Below, piece by piece: positions 1-10,080 of a DNA stretch of 64,000 nucleotides. Source of the stretch: Schizochytrium sp. TIO01. Taxonomy: Eukaryota > Sar > Bigyra > Thraustochytrida > Thraustochytriidae. The position numbers and the translations under genes were made by a program. The stretch is taken from NCBI GenBank assembly GCA_004764695.1, contig SMSO01000031.1:7621261-7685260 (forward strand), written 5' to 3'. A model generated the notes under the pieces. It saw only the letters and a program-made list of their open reading frames with translations, was not told the origin of the DNA and did not search any database. Each line of letters starts with the position of its first letter. Position 1 is the first letter of the stretch.

Positions 1-203
1 CCTTCGAAATTCGTGCCACTCTTTTCATAACTGCTCAGCTGATGATGGCGACCTCGGTAAGTTCTCCTTCGCAGCAACGATTTCGCCTGCGACCCGTGAC
101 GTTCACTGCTACCACGCAACCAACCAGCCACTCATGTCTTTCTTTAGCTTTAAGCCGTGCCAATCCCAATCATGTGACTCCGAGGCGATTGGTCAATCAT
201 TCG

Positions 204-228
204 TTCAATTACAATCAATCAATCAATT

Positions 229-260
<32 letters not shown>

Positions 261-262
261 AC
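204..262. repeat. (AATC)n microsatellite
   Basis: Tandem AATC tetranucleotides with one short interruption (ATTACAATC). It is read directly from the sequence and makes the surrounding 86-codon open frame an artefact of the repeat. Confidence 0.9.
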
Positions 263-405
263 ATTCATCACACTCTCGCTCTTTTCCTGCATCTCTAACT
301 AAAAGAATGGAAGCCGGCAACTTGAAGATAGTGGGAAGGAAATAGAAGAGCTTCCACAAATAATCCACATTCCACTATGGAGGCACTGACTGCCATCATC
401 GTTCA

Positions 406-451
406 TCGTTCATTCATTCATTCATTCATTCATTCTTTCATTCTTTCATTA
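406..451. repeat. (ATTC)n microsatellite
   Basis: About seven ATTC units followed by ATTCTTTC variants. Together with the AATC tract 150 bases upstream it marks this region as non-coding. Confidence 0.9.
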
Positions 452-2199
452 AAATAGTCGGACCTACTATCAAATCAAGGCACGATCAAGTTAATGGCAT
501 GACTGTCGCTCGTTTACCGCGGATCATATGGACAGACAGATTGAGCTGCACTAGAGCTCCCGCACTAGAACTCCTCGCCTGCAAACAGCGTCCGTCTTTT
601 AACTTCATCCATGATGGTCATTCATTCATCCGCCGTGCGACTTAGTTTACGCGTACATTCACGTGTTGCGGAGGCACTTATTTTAATTAACCGCACAGAA
701 GCAGAAGACGCAAACGTAAGGAGCGCTATTCAGTGTCTGCAGTGCTAAAGAATTAAAATAAAATAAAATAAAAGCATTAAAAGTGATATTACATATTACA
801 CTTTATATTCTGACTGGGAGAAAGATAAAAGAAAAGAAAGCTAGCTACTAAAAAGGATGTCTTGGAAAGAAAGAGCGAGGGAATGAGTGATGGATGAGGA
901 GTAGGCGTGCGCCCGACGATTCCAGTCCTTGAACAGGCCTCAGCGATGCCAGGGAGCTCGTTGAAGGCATAAAGCTTGACCTGCCATCACCAATTCTCTT
1001 CACCACGTTGTGCACGCCCCACGAGCTGAAGGCGCCAACTTGCTGCAGCACGAGCTTACCGTGAAACTCTGGCTCTGTGCCAGGGAGCGAGCAGCATTCA
1101 TACTGTTTTCTTCGTCGTTGCTTTCTTGTTTGTCTGTAGTAAACCTGTTTCGCTTTAGTTTGCGCTCAGGCTTTTTTTCTTTTGGGTGGAGCTGCCTACT
1201 GACTGCTTCTGCGGTTAAGCGAGAAAAGAACTTCGCCGCACCTCCGGCAGTCCAATCGTTCAATCATACGTGTTCTCCGGAGGAGTGTGACATCTGATCT
1301 GTTGATTCTTTTGTTGATTTCATTCCGCTAGTTTTTCTCTCTTTTCTTTTTGTTTCTTTCTTTTAGTTGGGAAACTTTGGACTTTACTCTGCGGACCAAG
1401 AGCACCAATCCACCCATCTGATCTTGAAACCTTGTGCCACAAGTGGGATCGAGGGGGCGACTGCAAGCAGCAAGAGCGCGACAGCAGTAACTGAATCGAG
1501 GGACCGGCGGACTCTCAGCAACTACGTCGGAACGGGCAGTGAGAGCTTATACGGAGTGACTGAACGGGCTCGACAGTGGTCCCGTGCAGTGCACTCACGA
1601 TATAGCGCTTTCTTTTTAAGTCTCAAAGGGAATTATAAAGGAACAGCAAAACAGATTGCCATCGACCCTGCGCCACAGGAGAGAAGAATACATTCTATTT
1701 CGAAGCTTCTGGGGCTATACGGCGAGTCACTTGGGCTTTGTGGCTCAGTAGTCGTGCTTGCACTGTGAGGCAGCGAATAGTGCAAAATTGCGAGGCTTTG
1801 ACTCGAGGCGACTAGCCGCTGCGGAAACTTCGTTTGCAACGCAAAGCTTAAAATAGCAGAACGCAAACGAAGGAGGAGGAGAGCCTTAACGAGACCAACC
1901 CCATTGGCAAGCTCATATCGAACACGGGACAAGCATACAGACACAAAGCACACGGATTTGAGAGTGGCAAACCTTTGACAAGAGATTCGTCTCTCTCTTG
2001 CACAGGGTTCTTTCAAAACCCTATCGCAAGCTTGATTCTGCATCAATCGTGATTGGCAGTTTTTGGACTTACGCGGCGCGCAAGCTCTGCATTAGTGATA
2101 GGAAAGTCAGAGTTTCTCCAACTTAAGTGGAACAGCACAGAGTAAATCCTTTGAGGGACAGCTACATACTGAGCAAAAGACATAAGTCTTGACAGCGCC

Positions 2200-5100
2200 A
2201 TGAAGAGTTTCCTTCGCCGAAAACACGCGCAGAGGAATGCTCACCATGACGCTGACATGGACGAGATCGACCGAGTAGTACACAGCGGCAGCAGAATTAG
2301 TAACAAACATGCCCCTAGCAGGTTCTCCCTGGCCACCTTGACCCGCCGATCCGGCTCACGTAAGTCCTCAAATGGCAGGTTGTCACTGGCAGCCAGATTG
2401 CGTGGTGGTTCACAATCAAAACCTGCTCGTGAGGCACGTCAAGTCACGAGCTGCGGAGGTTTCTGTGATCATCGTCCTGTATCATTGTATTTCATCACCG
2501 AATTCTGGGAGGCAATTCTTCAAGAAGAATTAGCAGAAGACGTTGAGCTCTGTGTTGTACAGCGAGACCAGTTTTGCTCAATTAAGGGACGCGAGGTATG
2601 TGTGCGGAAGGGTACTACAGTAAGGCGAAAACGGATTGCTGAAGACGACAATGTAGAAGTTATAGTCCCTGAGCAGAACAATGCAGTCACTATTATTAAA
2701 GAAAATCTCCTCTTTACTAAAGAGCGCAACGAATGGACAGTGGAGGACGTCGCTTGCTTTGTCATTCGAACCCATCCTCTAGTAAAAGACACACAGGCAC
2801 CCTTCAACGATGTCCTGGCAGGTGACGACCCGACTGCACTGGGTAAACCTCACCAAGGAATATTTATTTCCTACCCTCGATCAATGCGTTTCCACGACAT
2901 GCTTAGCACACTTCACCTTCGCTTTGACGGTCGCAGCCCCAAAAAATCATTCGTATGGCTTGATATATTCGGTGCAAGCCAGGCGACTCCAATCGCACAG
3001 ACAAACTCAGTCCGCGAAGAAGTTAACAGGGGCAATCTTGAGGCGCAGCGTAAGGCTATGGTTGAACTTGGTCTTGACCGTCTCGTCCGCCAAATGGGTG
3101 ATGTGGCTCTTATTATGCCTTCATGGGATACTGCCGAGCCTTTTAGTCGAATGTGGTGCATCTGGGAGCTTTATTTCGCAGCAAAGCACGAAACTAAATT
3201 TAGTGTTTTAACAACGCCGCAACTCACACCTTACATGCCTGTACGCCTTATTGAGAATTGTGAGGACATGCTCTCAGCTATTCAGTCAATTAACTTCAAG
3301 AATGCCAATTGCACAATCTCTGCTGACGCAAAGCTATTGCAGTCGGCTTGCGAGAAGCGTCGCGTTGATCCTGATATTGTGGATGAGATGGCCAAGCACC
3401 TGCTTCAGCAATGGATGCTTGGCTCAATCCGCAATTTGATTGCAAGCCGCAAACGGTATGTGCGAAGTGATGAACATCGACTTGAGCAAGCTGCCCTGCT
3501 AGAAAACGAGGCCATTATTCTACTTGGAGAGGGAGCTCATGAAGAGGCAGTCGTTCGTTTGAAAGAGGCCTTAGCGTATGCCAAAGCCTGTGCTGGCTCC
3601 CATAATATTCGGGTCGAGGAGCTCAATGATATTCTCGCTGCTATCCAACATGGAGAAAACCCTACGTTTTCGACGAGTAAAAAGGGCGCAACTACAACTG
3701 TAGCAGATGCTGCAGTAGCTGCTGCTGCCTCTCCCGCTGGCGGCGAAGGTCGCAATCGCCGTCGCACTCGAGGAAGCAGTGCTTCTGCCGGAGGTGTTGC
3801 GGGAGGAGATGCACCTTGGGATGGCAAAAGCGTGTGGAGCCGCAGTAGTGGCGGCAGCACCAAGATGTCGCAAGCATCTAGTTCAAACTCATTCCGGACA
3901 GGATGGGGCTCTATGGGGACACGTGGTGGGGATCAAAGCTTGCGCCAGCACACCGTGGATGAAGTAACTGAGCTACACAACGAAGGTGTAAATCTCACAC
4001 GTGAAGGTAGATCCGAGGAAGCCTATGACAAGCTTTCACAGGCGCTTGTTGCGTTTCGCAAGCTCGGGCCTAAAGACAAGGATGACACCCTTGCAGCTTC
4101 GATTCTGGCAAGCATGGCGAGTGTTCTTGATGAACAAGGCAATTTCAAGTTAGCATTGAAGCGCTCTCAAGAAGCCCTGGAAATTCGTAGGCGTATTCTT
4201 GGTGACATACACATGGATGTAGCCTTAAATATGTGCAATGTGGGTAAAATCATGTCTCATATGGGTGCAACTAGCGAGGCATTTGACATGCTCACCAGCG
4301 CAATGGCCGTGTCTGGCCAACTTGAACACAACCCCAAGACTCTTATTGCTAAAGTCGATATCTTAATTGCTGTTGCAGACGTTCTTTCCAACCAAAATTA
4401 CCTCAACGAGGCGTTAAAACGCCTCGATGAAGCTGTCTCGATTGTCAAGAGCTATACTGACATCGATGCATCGTTCCCAGAAGCAGAGGTCGAGAGTACT
4501 ATTGCTGATATTCTCCAACATGCCTCAGTGATCTGTATAGATCATGGAGAGTACAATGAAGCAATGAGCCGGGCTGAGACAGCACGCATGCTCTTTGAGA
4601 GCGCATATGGCCCTAAGAGCTCTAAGCTTGCTGATTGCATTAACAACCTTGCAGTGATATATGATGAACAGGGACTTACAATGGAGGCTATTGACGCCTA
4701 TTCAACGGCATTGAGCATTTTTGTCGACACGTTGGGAGAAGATCATCCTCGTGTTGGTGACGCATACTACAATATGGGTGCTGAGTTCTTGCAGCTGAAG
4801 CGCTACAATGAAGCTCTCATGTGTTATTCCAAAGCCTTGCAGATTTTCATAGCTAGTAACCACCCTCATGCTGCGCTTACGTATAACAACATTGCTGTTG
4901 TACATGAAGTGTTGGGCCAATATGACGAGGCTTATCTTGCCTGCAAACAGGCTGTGACCGCATTTGAAGATACCTTTGGACCTGATCATCCTCAGACAGT
5001 ACGCTCCCGTTCGAAACTAGCTCGTCTTCAACGCCGCCGCAATCGTGAGCTCGCCGCCAATAATCCAGCAATGGAGAAAAAGAAATCGTCTTCTTCGAAA

Positions 5101-5226
5101 AGCAAGAGCCGTAAGGCAAAGGGCGATTCCATCGTCGATGAAGATGCCATCGCTAAAGCTGCAGCTCGCGAAGATAAGAAACGGGTTGCCTTGTATCTTG
5201 CGAAGATGCGTGAAGACTGTTCCTAA
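2200..5226 (+). CDS. TIR-like domain protein with C-terminal TPR repeats
   Basis: This is a 1008-residue protein in one uninterrupted frame. It begins at an ATG followed by a basic, Ser-rich leader. Residues about 219-380 look TIR-like: a first strand GIFISYPR (220-227), a VWLDIF segment, then a hydrophobic strand (VALIMPSW) followed by RMWCIWELYF (317-326). In TIR NADases the catalytic glutamate lies in a WCxxEL-type helix, so E323 is the candidate here. One TPR-like helical pair sits near 430-470, then a low-complexity Gly/Ser/Ala linker (about 490-585), then consecutive kinesin-light-chain-type TPRs from about 588 to 950. The C-terminus is Lys/Ser-rich. By analogy the TPRs would bind a partner and the TIR-like part would signal or cleave NAD; enzymatic activity is inference. 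No nucleotide-binding (NB-ARC/STAND) domain is visible between the two parts. The domain may instead be a non-enzymatic adaptor. Confidence 0.85.
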   Translation: MKSFLRRKHAQRNAHHDADMDEIDRVVHSGSRISNKHAPSRFSLATLTRRSGSRKSSNGRLSLAARLRGGSQSKPAREARQVTSCGGFCDHRPVSLYFITEFWEAILQEELAEDVELCVVQRDQFCSIKGREVCVRKGTTVRRKRIAEDDNVEVIVPEQNNAVTIIKENLLFTKERNEWTVEDVACFVIRTHPLVKDTQAPFNDVLAGDDPTALGKPHQGIFISYPRSMRFHDMLSTLHLRFDGRSPKKSFVWLDIFGASQATPIAQTNSVREEVNRGNLEAQRKAMVELGLDRLVRQMGDVALIMPSWDTAEPFSRMWCIWELYFAAKHETKFSVLTTPQLTPYMPVRLIENCEDMLSAIQSINFKNANCTISADAKLLQSACEKRRVDPDIVDEMAKHLLQQWMLGSIRNLIASRKRYVRSDEHRLEQAALLENEAIILLGEGAHEEAVVRLKEALAYAKACAGSHNIRVEELNDILAAIQHGENPTFSTSKKGATTTVADAAVAAAASPAGGEGRNRRRTRGSSASAGGVAGGDAPWDGKSVWSRSSGGSTKMSQASSSNSFRTGWGSMGTRGGDQSLRQHTVDEVTELHNEGVNLTREGRSEEAYDKLSQALVAFRKLGPKDKDDTLAASILASMASVLDEQGNFKLALKRSQEALEIRRRILGDIHMDVALNMCNVGKIMSHMGATSEAFDMLTSAMAVSGQLEHNPKTLIAKVDILIAVADVLSNQNYLNEALKRLDEAVSIVKSYTDIDASFPEAEVESTIADILQHASVICIDHGEYNEAMSRAETARMLFESAYGPKSSKLADCINNLAVIYDEQGLTMEAIDAYSTALSIFVDTLGEDHPRVGDAYYNMGAEFLQLKRYNEALMCYSKALQIFIASNHPHAALTYNNIAVVHEVLGQYDEAYLACKQAVTAFEDTFGPDHPQTVRSRSKLARLQRRRNRELAANNPAMEKKKSSSSKSKSRKAKGDSIVDEDAIAKAAAREDKKRVALYLAKMREDCS

Positions 5227-6865
5227 TCTTGTGTTCATTTTTTGGATGTTTGATAGATCTAACAATCTACAAATCAATGTAAACTTTTACAGAGACTGAC
5301 TTCGATGGCTGGCTGAACCAGACATCAGAATGCTTCTCAGAATATTCTTTTTTTTAAATTACTCTACTATTATATACCTAGGCACCTATGTAGAAAACAT
5401 GTTGTTTTGCTTTTATCATCTTCCTTTAAGCGCGCTTTCTCATCAACCAACGTACAGTATTCAATTCAATTGAACTGCTTAATTATTCATCAAGAGCCTC
5501 TTGCTCTACCCGGAGAAATGACATTTCAAAACTTTTGTTACAACCCTATCCAAAGAGTCTCAAGAAGTTGGCTGGCTGCAACATTAGAGCGAGTCCGATT
5601 TCTCGCAGCACGTGGTTATTTCTCTGTTGTCTCCTTCAATTTGTCTCCTCCAATCGCAGCTTAGTGATGTATCGTCGCCGATCTTGTGACCACAGCACCG
5701 CTGAGAACTCCATTATAATGTCCCTAATTGGGAAGTATCTAAGTGAGACCTGGAAGCATTCCACAGAAGCGGTCCCTCGCGTCAGCTTTACCAGGTGATT
5801 GACGCTCTCGGTCAACGGAGGTTGACTGTTTACACTCACAGAGTGCGAGAAACCCCACTCCGTGTAGTCGGTAGGTACCTAGGCACTGCCTATCTACGAT
5901 CAAGGGGTCTCGCAAATCTCATCGCTACTTATCATCATGAAGAGCAGAGAGAATTCATGTTCACTTGACACTGATCACTCCTCTTGTATTCTGCTAATCG
6001 CTAGATTTTCTCAGATGAAGCTCGTCGATTCCTTCAAGTGTCTCCGCAGCCGCGCCCAATAAGTGTGTGTCGACCGCTGCTACAGTGTCTGCTGTCGCGA
6101 CCACTCTGGCTCGAAGCTGACGCCATGGATGTCAGAGTGGCTGGCAAAGTGGCCTGCAAGCTGGAGAGAACCTGAGTTGCATATCCGCAGCTTTATTTCA
6201 GCACCTGCGTGCCCAAGGGCGATCAATCGAAACCCAGCATCGCTGCTGCGTAACTTGATGGCGTTTAGCTAGCCCGCCTGTGTCAGGGCAGGGTTATTCT
6301 ATCTGAAGCCTGTGCTGTTTGCAGCTCGTAAGGGTGTAGGGACCCTTCCTTTCTCGTCACGAAAGATCAGAGGATCCGGGGTTAGACCATATAACAAACC
6401 AAGTTCTTGCGCGCTCGTCCTGCGTTCAGAGGCGTGGCATCGGCTCTGCTGCGGAGGACAACTCGAAAATATCCTGTCCTGAATGAAACTGGAAAAGTAG
6501 AAGAAAACGGAGCAGGAAGGAGATCAATGTCCTGGTGGATATTGGATTCTCTCACCCAAGAACTTTCAATCAACTCTCGAAACCCTAAACTACTGTAGAC
6601 TATTAGGTAAGTAGGTACTATCATATGACCTTGAATCTTTCTTACGAGTAGTAGGTAAATAGGGACTAGTAGGAATTTGAGGGAAAGATAAAAAGTTTTA
6701 TCTATTTATTTATTTTTAAAGAAAAAAATGAATCAATTGAAAAGAGGAAAATGCTTCAAAGATCTTGAGCAAACCAAGAACTCTGGATTGGAGATCTTCA
6801 AGGCGCTCAGTGAGTACTTCAGAGGATTTTGCGGGGATCTTCAGAAGAATTAAGCGAAGGTCAAG
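5227..6865. other. Intergenic region
   Basis: This 1.6-kb spacer lies between the TIR-like gene and the first SDR. Only short open frames without recognisable features were seen. The last 200 bases, purine-rich just before the ATG at 6866, are the likely SDR promoter and leader. Confidence 0.6.
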
Positions 6866-7900
6866 ATGGGAGGCAACTTCTCGTACGAAAAGCCTCAGGT
6901 GAAGTCGGTGGAGTACCCGAAGCTTCTGACGACTCTGCCCACGCAGGAAGGCAAGACTCATGTTATCACGGGTACTACCAGTGGCACTGGACTCGTGTTT
7001 GCCAAGACCGTGGTGCACTTGGGTGGCACCGTGATTTGCCTCAACAGGCCCAGCGAGCGAGCAGTCAAGGCCGAGGAAATCATTCGCAACTCCGGACCTG
7101 GCAAGGTGGAAATGGTGGATTGCGATCTCAAGGACTTTGAAAGCGTACGAAGTGCTGCGGCCAAGGTCCGTGAGCTGGCTCCAGATGGCATCTACTCGCT
7201 TGTCAACAACGCCGGTGTCATGGCGCTCCCTGCAGAGCCATGCCCGAAGGCTGAGGGTCTCGACGTCCAAATGACTGTGAACTGCCTGTCTGCATTTCTC
7301 TTGACCAAGGAACTCTTTCCCTTAATCAAGAAGGGTTCCGAGAAGTGGGGAGAAAGCCGTATTGTACAACACTCATCTGGAGCACGCAAACTTCCCCCCG
7401 GCGATCTTGAAGAGAGATACTGGACCAAGGGAGGTGATGTTGGCACGGACAGCAATGGTTGGATGATGAATGGAGATCGCTGGAAACGTTATCATCAGAC
7501 GAAGCTTGCCAACGGAGCTTTTGCGTATGAACTCGCCGATCGCATTGATGCTGCTGGCCTGAAAATCAAGTCAACCTTTGCTCACCCTGGTCTCGCTGCT
7601 ACTGATCTTCAAGCCACCACCACTGCCACAGGAGGCATGTGGCAAAATCCGTTGACCTCCTTGCTCATGAAGATGTCACAGTCTCCTGAGGACGGCACTT
7701 GTGGTATCATTCGATGCGCAATGGATTCTTCTGACCTTGTCAATAATGGCTCCTTCTTTGGCCCTGCTGGTTCTCGCCCGTATGGACCCGCGATTAGTCT
7801 TCCGCGAGAGGACGAGAAATCTTGTACAGATAAACCAGTGAACAAGGAGCTCTTCTGGCGTTGCTCTGAGGCTCTTCTGGGCAAATTTGAGGTAAAATAA
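6866..7900 (+). CDS. Short-chain dehydrogenase/reductase, tandem copy 1
   Basis: This 344-residue classical-type SDR acts as an NAD(P)(H)-dependent oxidoreductase; its substrate cannot be told from sequence. The cofactor loop TGTTSGTG lies at 35-42, NNAG at 114-117, a structural Asn at 139, the catalytic Ser in HSS at 170-171, the YHQTK active site at 209-213 (Y209, K213), and a PG turn at 241-242. The overall style (NRPSERAxKAE, HPGLAATDLQ) resembles the retinol dehydrogenase / WWOX / protochlorophyllide-reductase-like branch. The start is fixed by the conserved MGGxxS opening shared with the two downstream copies, which matches an N-myristoylation signal (Gly2, Ser6). There is no transmembrane segment, so lipid anchoring would be its only membrane link. 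It is the first of three same-strand paralogues. Confidence 0.93.
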   Translation: MGGNFSYEKPQVKSVEYPKLLTTLPTQEGKTHVITGTTSGTGLVFAKTVVHLGGTVICLNRPSERAVKAEEIIRNSGPGKVEMVDCDLKDFESVRSAAAKVRELAPDGIYSLVNNAGVMALPAEPCPKAEGLDVQMTVNCLSAFLLTKELFPLIKKGSEKWGESRIVQHSSGARKLPPGDLEERYWTKGGDVGTDSNGWMMNGDRWKRYHQTKLANGAFAYELADRIDAAGLKIKSTFAHPGLAATDLQATTTATGGMWQNPLTSLLMKMSQSPEDGTCGIIRCAMDSSDLVNNGSFFGPAGSRPYGPAISLPREDEKSCTDKPVNKELFWRCSEALLGKFEVK

Positions 7901-9036
7901 GTACTAGGCCTACACCAGTTTCATATAAGTGTCTAAACGTTTCAATGTAGTTTGGTAAAGGAGGTTTGTTAAACGCTGCGAAGAGGGTTATGCACGACAT
8001 AAACAGTGGCGACGACTGTCAAGAAAGAACTATGAAGCGCTCTCGCGGAAACATTTTTTGCAGTATGAATGAAAGCCGGTGGTGATTTTTGCAACCTTAA
8101 GCTAATCAATGAAATACTTTTCCTTTCTTTGAAGCCCTTGTGCCACAACATCAGTTCATTTTCTCCTGCTCTATGTTTTTTTGACAATAAAGAAAATAAC
8201 TAGTTTTACACTATTGCACTCTCAAACTGCGTACCCCATTGTACAGACAATACTTGCTGATAAGTCTATACTGCCGTCACTAGCGCTGCCTTTATCCCTT
8301 GCATCAATCCAACCCAGCAGGTAAATAAACATCTACCTACTTTAACATCATGATGACCTCACAAGGTTCCCTGGCACACACTGTTTAACAAACACTTGAC
8401 AGTCCACCATGGATGGATGGAAGTTAGTTAGTTAGTTAGACAACAAAACTTCCGCTGATTGTTTTTCTTTGCTCTTCTGTCGTTCTTGAAGACGTACTGC
8501 GCTTTTACGTACTGCACACCAGGTTTCTCGATCCACCCATCTATTACTTCATTCACTACGGTAGAATACTTATGAGTTCTTTTCATAATAAAGATTACTC
8601 AGTCTGGTACTTTTGCTTCTTTGTTCTATCGGCTTTTTTTGTTTTAAAAGTAACACCAACGTAGAGACGAGTCTTATAGACCCTGTTAAGGACTGCTAGA
8701 GGCACTTGGATCCCAAGGTGCTCGTTTAGGTACCTACCTAATCGCTTACTGTTTGATGGCCACCATCTCTTGAGATTCCAGAGCTTAGCAATCACCACTT
8801 GAGCCATACTTGAGCTTGAAGTTGGGACCCAAACACCGAGGGAGTTCTGCGTAACTTGCTGCATAACTATCTGCAAAGTCTTTGCAATGGACTGTGATTA
8901 GCTTAATTGGCAATGTGAAAATGCTCTTTTGACGATGATTTTGAAGCTGGAGAGCATGATACTCCAGCAAAACCAGAACACCCAAAGTCTAGCTTTTGCC
9001 ACAACATTAAACGAAGTAAGCGAGTAATTTACCAAG
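7901..9036. other. Spacer between SDR copies 1 and 2
   Basis: No gene is seen in this 1.1-kb stretch. It includes an AATAAA hexamer near 8187 that could serve as a poly(A) signal, a (GTTA)n patch near 8425-8441, and AT-rich DNA. No clear similarity to the spacer between copies 2 and 3 was visible by eye, so any duplication is old enough for the spacers to have diverged. Confidence 0.5.
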
Positions 9037-10080
9037 ATGGGAGGCGTTGTGAGCGAGTTCAAATATGAGAAGCCGCAAGTGAAATCCGTCGAGTACCCGA
9101 AGCTCATCGATACGCTCCCTCGCCAGGACGGCAAAATCCATGTGATTACTGGCACAACAAGTGGGACTGGACTAGTTTTTGCCAAGACCGTCGTGAGTCT
9201 TGGAGGAACTGCAATTTGCCTGAACAGGCCAAGCGATAGGGTCACGAAGGCAGAAGAAATCATTCGAAGTGCTGGACCTGGCAACGTTGAAATGGTTAAC
9301 TGCGACCTCAAAGACTTTGACAGTGTTCGCAGCGCTGCGGCCAAGGTTCGCGAGCTTGCTCCAAACGGAATTTACTCGCTGGTCAATAATGCTGGAGTCA
9401 TGGCACTTCCCGTCGAGCCATGCCCAAAAGCTGAAGGTATGGACGTGCAGGTGACTGTGAACTGTCTGTCAGGATTTCTCCTCGTAAAGGAGTTATTCCC
9501 ACTTCTCAAAAAGGGGTCGAGCCAATGGGGCGAAAGCCGCATAGTACAGCACTCCTCGCTAGCTCGCAAGTACCCTACCGGAGATCTCGAGGATAGGTAC
9601 TGGATTAAAAACGGCAACGTCGGGGGCAACGGCACTGGCATAATGATGGGAGGAGATCGTTGGAAGCGTTATCATCAAACAAAGCTTGCGAATGGCGCTT
9701 TTGCATACGAATTAGCAGACAGACTTGAGGCTACTGGACTTAAGGTCAAATCCACATTTGCTCACCCTGGCTTGGCGGCGACCGAATTGCAGGCAACAAC
9801 TACCAATTCTGGAGGCATGTGGCAAAACCCCGGTACCAACTTGTTCATGAAGTTGGCACAATCTTCAGAAGATGGTGCGTGCGGTATCATTCGGTGCGCC
9901 ATGGACTCCCCAGACAAGGTTCACAATGGCGATTTCTTCGGTCCAAAGGGTAATAAAATGAGCGGTCCCGCGGTGCTTCACTCTCGCAAAGCCGAGATAA
10001 AAACAACTGATAAACAAGCTAACAAGGAACTCTTCTGGCGCAATGCCGAAGCTCTTCTCGGAAAGTTTGATGTGATATAG
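9037..10080 (+). CDS. Short-chain dehydrogenase/reductase, tandem copy 2
   Basis: This 347-residue paralogue of the SDR at 6866 is collinear along its whole length and identical at most positions. It has the TGTTSGTG cofactor loop, NNAG, the HSS serine and YHQTK (Y212, K216), so it should be enzymatically competent. The N-terminus is MGGVVS, again Gly2 and Ser6 as in N-myristoylated proteins, followed by a three-residue longer leader than copy 1. Differences cluster in the region after the active site (for example GNVGGNGTGIMMGGD) and near the C-terminus, the parts that usually shape substrate specificity. Divergence of function is therefore possible. It lies 1.1 kb downstream of copy 1 on the same strand. 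Confidence 0.93.
   Translation: MGGVVSEFKYEKPQVKSVEYPKLIDTLPRQDGKIHVITGTTSGTGLVFAKTVVSLGGTAICLNRPSDRVTKAEEIIRSAGPGNVEMVNCDLKDFDSVRSAAAKVRELAPNGIYSLVNNAGVMALPVEPCPKAEGMDVQVTVNCLSGFLLVKELFPLLKKGSSQWGESRIVQHSSLARKYPTGDLEDRYWIKNGNVGGNGTGIMMGGDRWKRYHQTKLANGAFAYELADRLEATGLKVKSTFAHPGLAATELQATTTNSGGMWQNPGTNLFMKLAQSSEDGACGIIRCAMDSPDKVHNGDFFGPKGNKMSGPAVLHSRKAEIKTTDKQANKELFWRNAEALLGKFDVI

Larger units (their letters stand above)
1..2199. other. Non-coding, repeat-rich upstream region
   Basis: No convincing coding region is seen here. The stretch holds two tetranucleotide repeat patches, many stop codons on both strands, and pyrimidine-rich runs near 1330-1365. The last few hundred bases probably contain the promoter and 5' leader of the TIR-like/TPR gene that starts at 2200. 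Open frames such as 1367-1768 (+) and 1633-2046 (-) overlap each other on opposite strands, lack recognisable domains and were not called. Confidence 0.6.

Noticed and set aside
42-302. 86-codon open frame (+)
   Set aside because: The second half encodes only the AATC repeat and the first half has no recognisable features.
1367-1768. 133-codon open frame (+), overlapping a 137-codon frame on the minus strand
   Set aside because: Opposite-strand frames over the same DNA, no domain, and position in a probable 5' leader.
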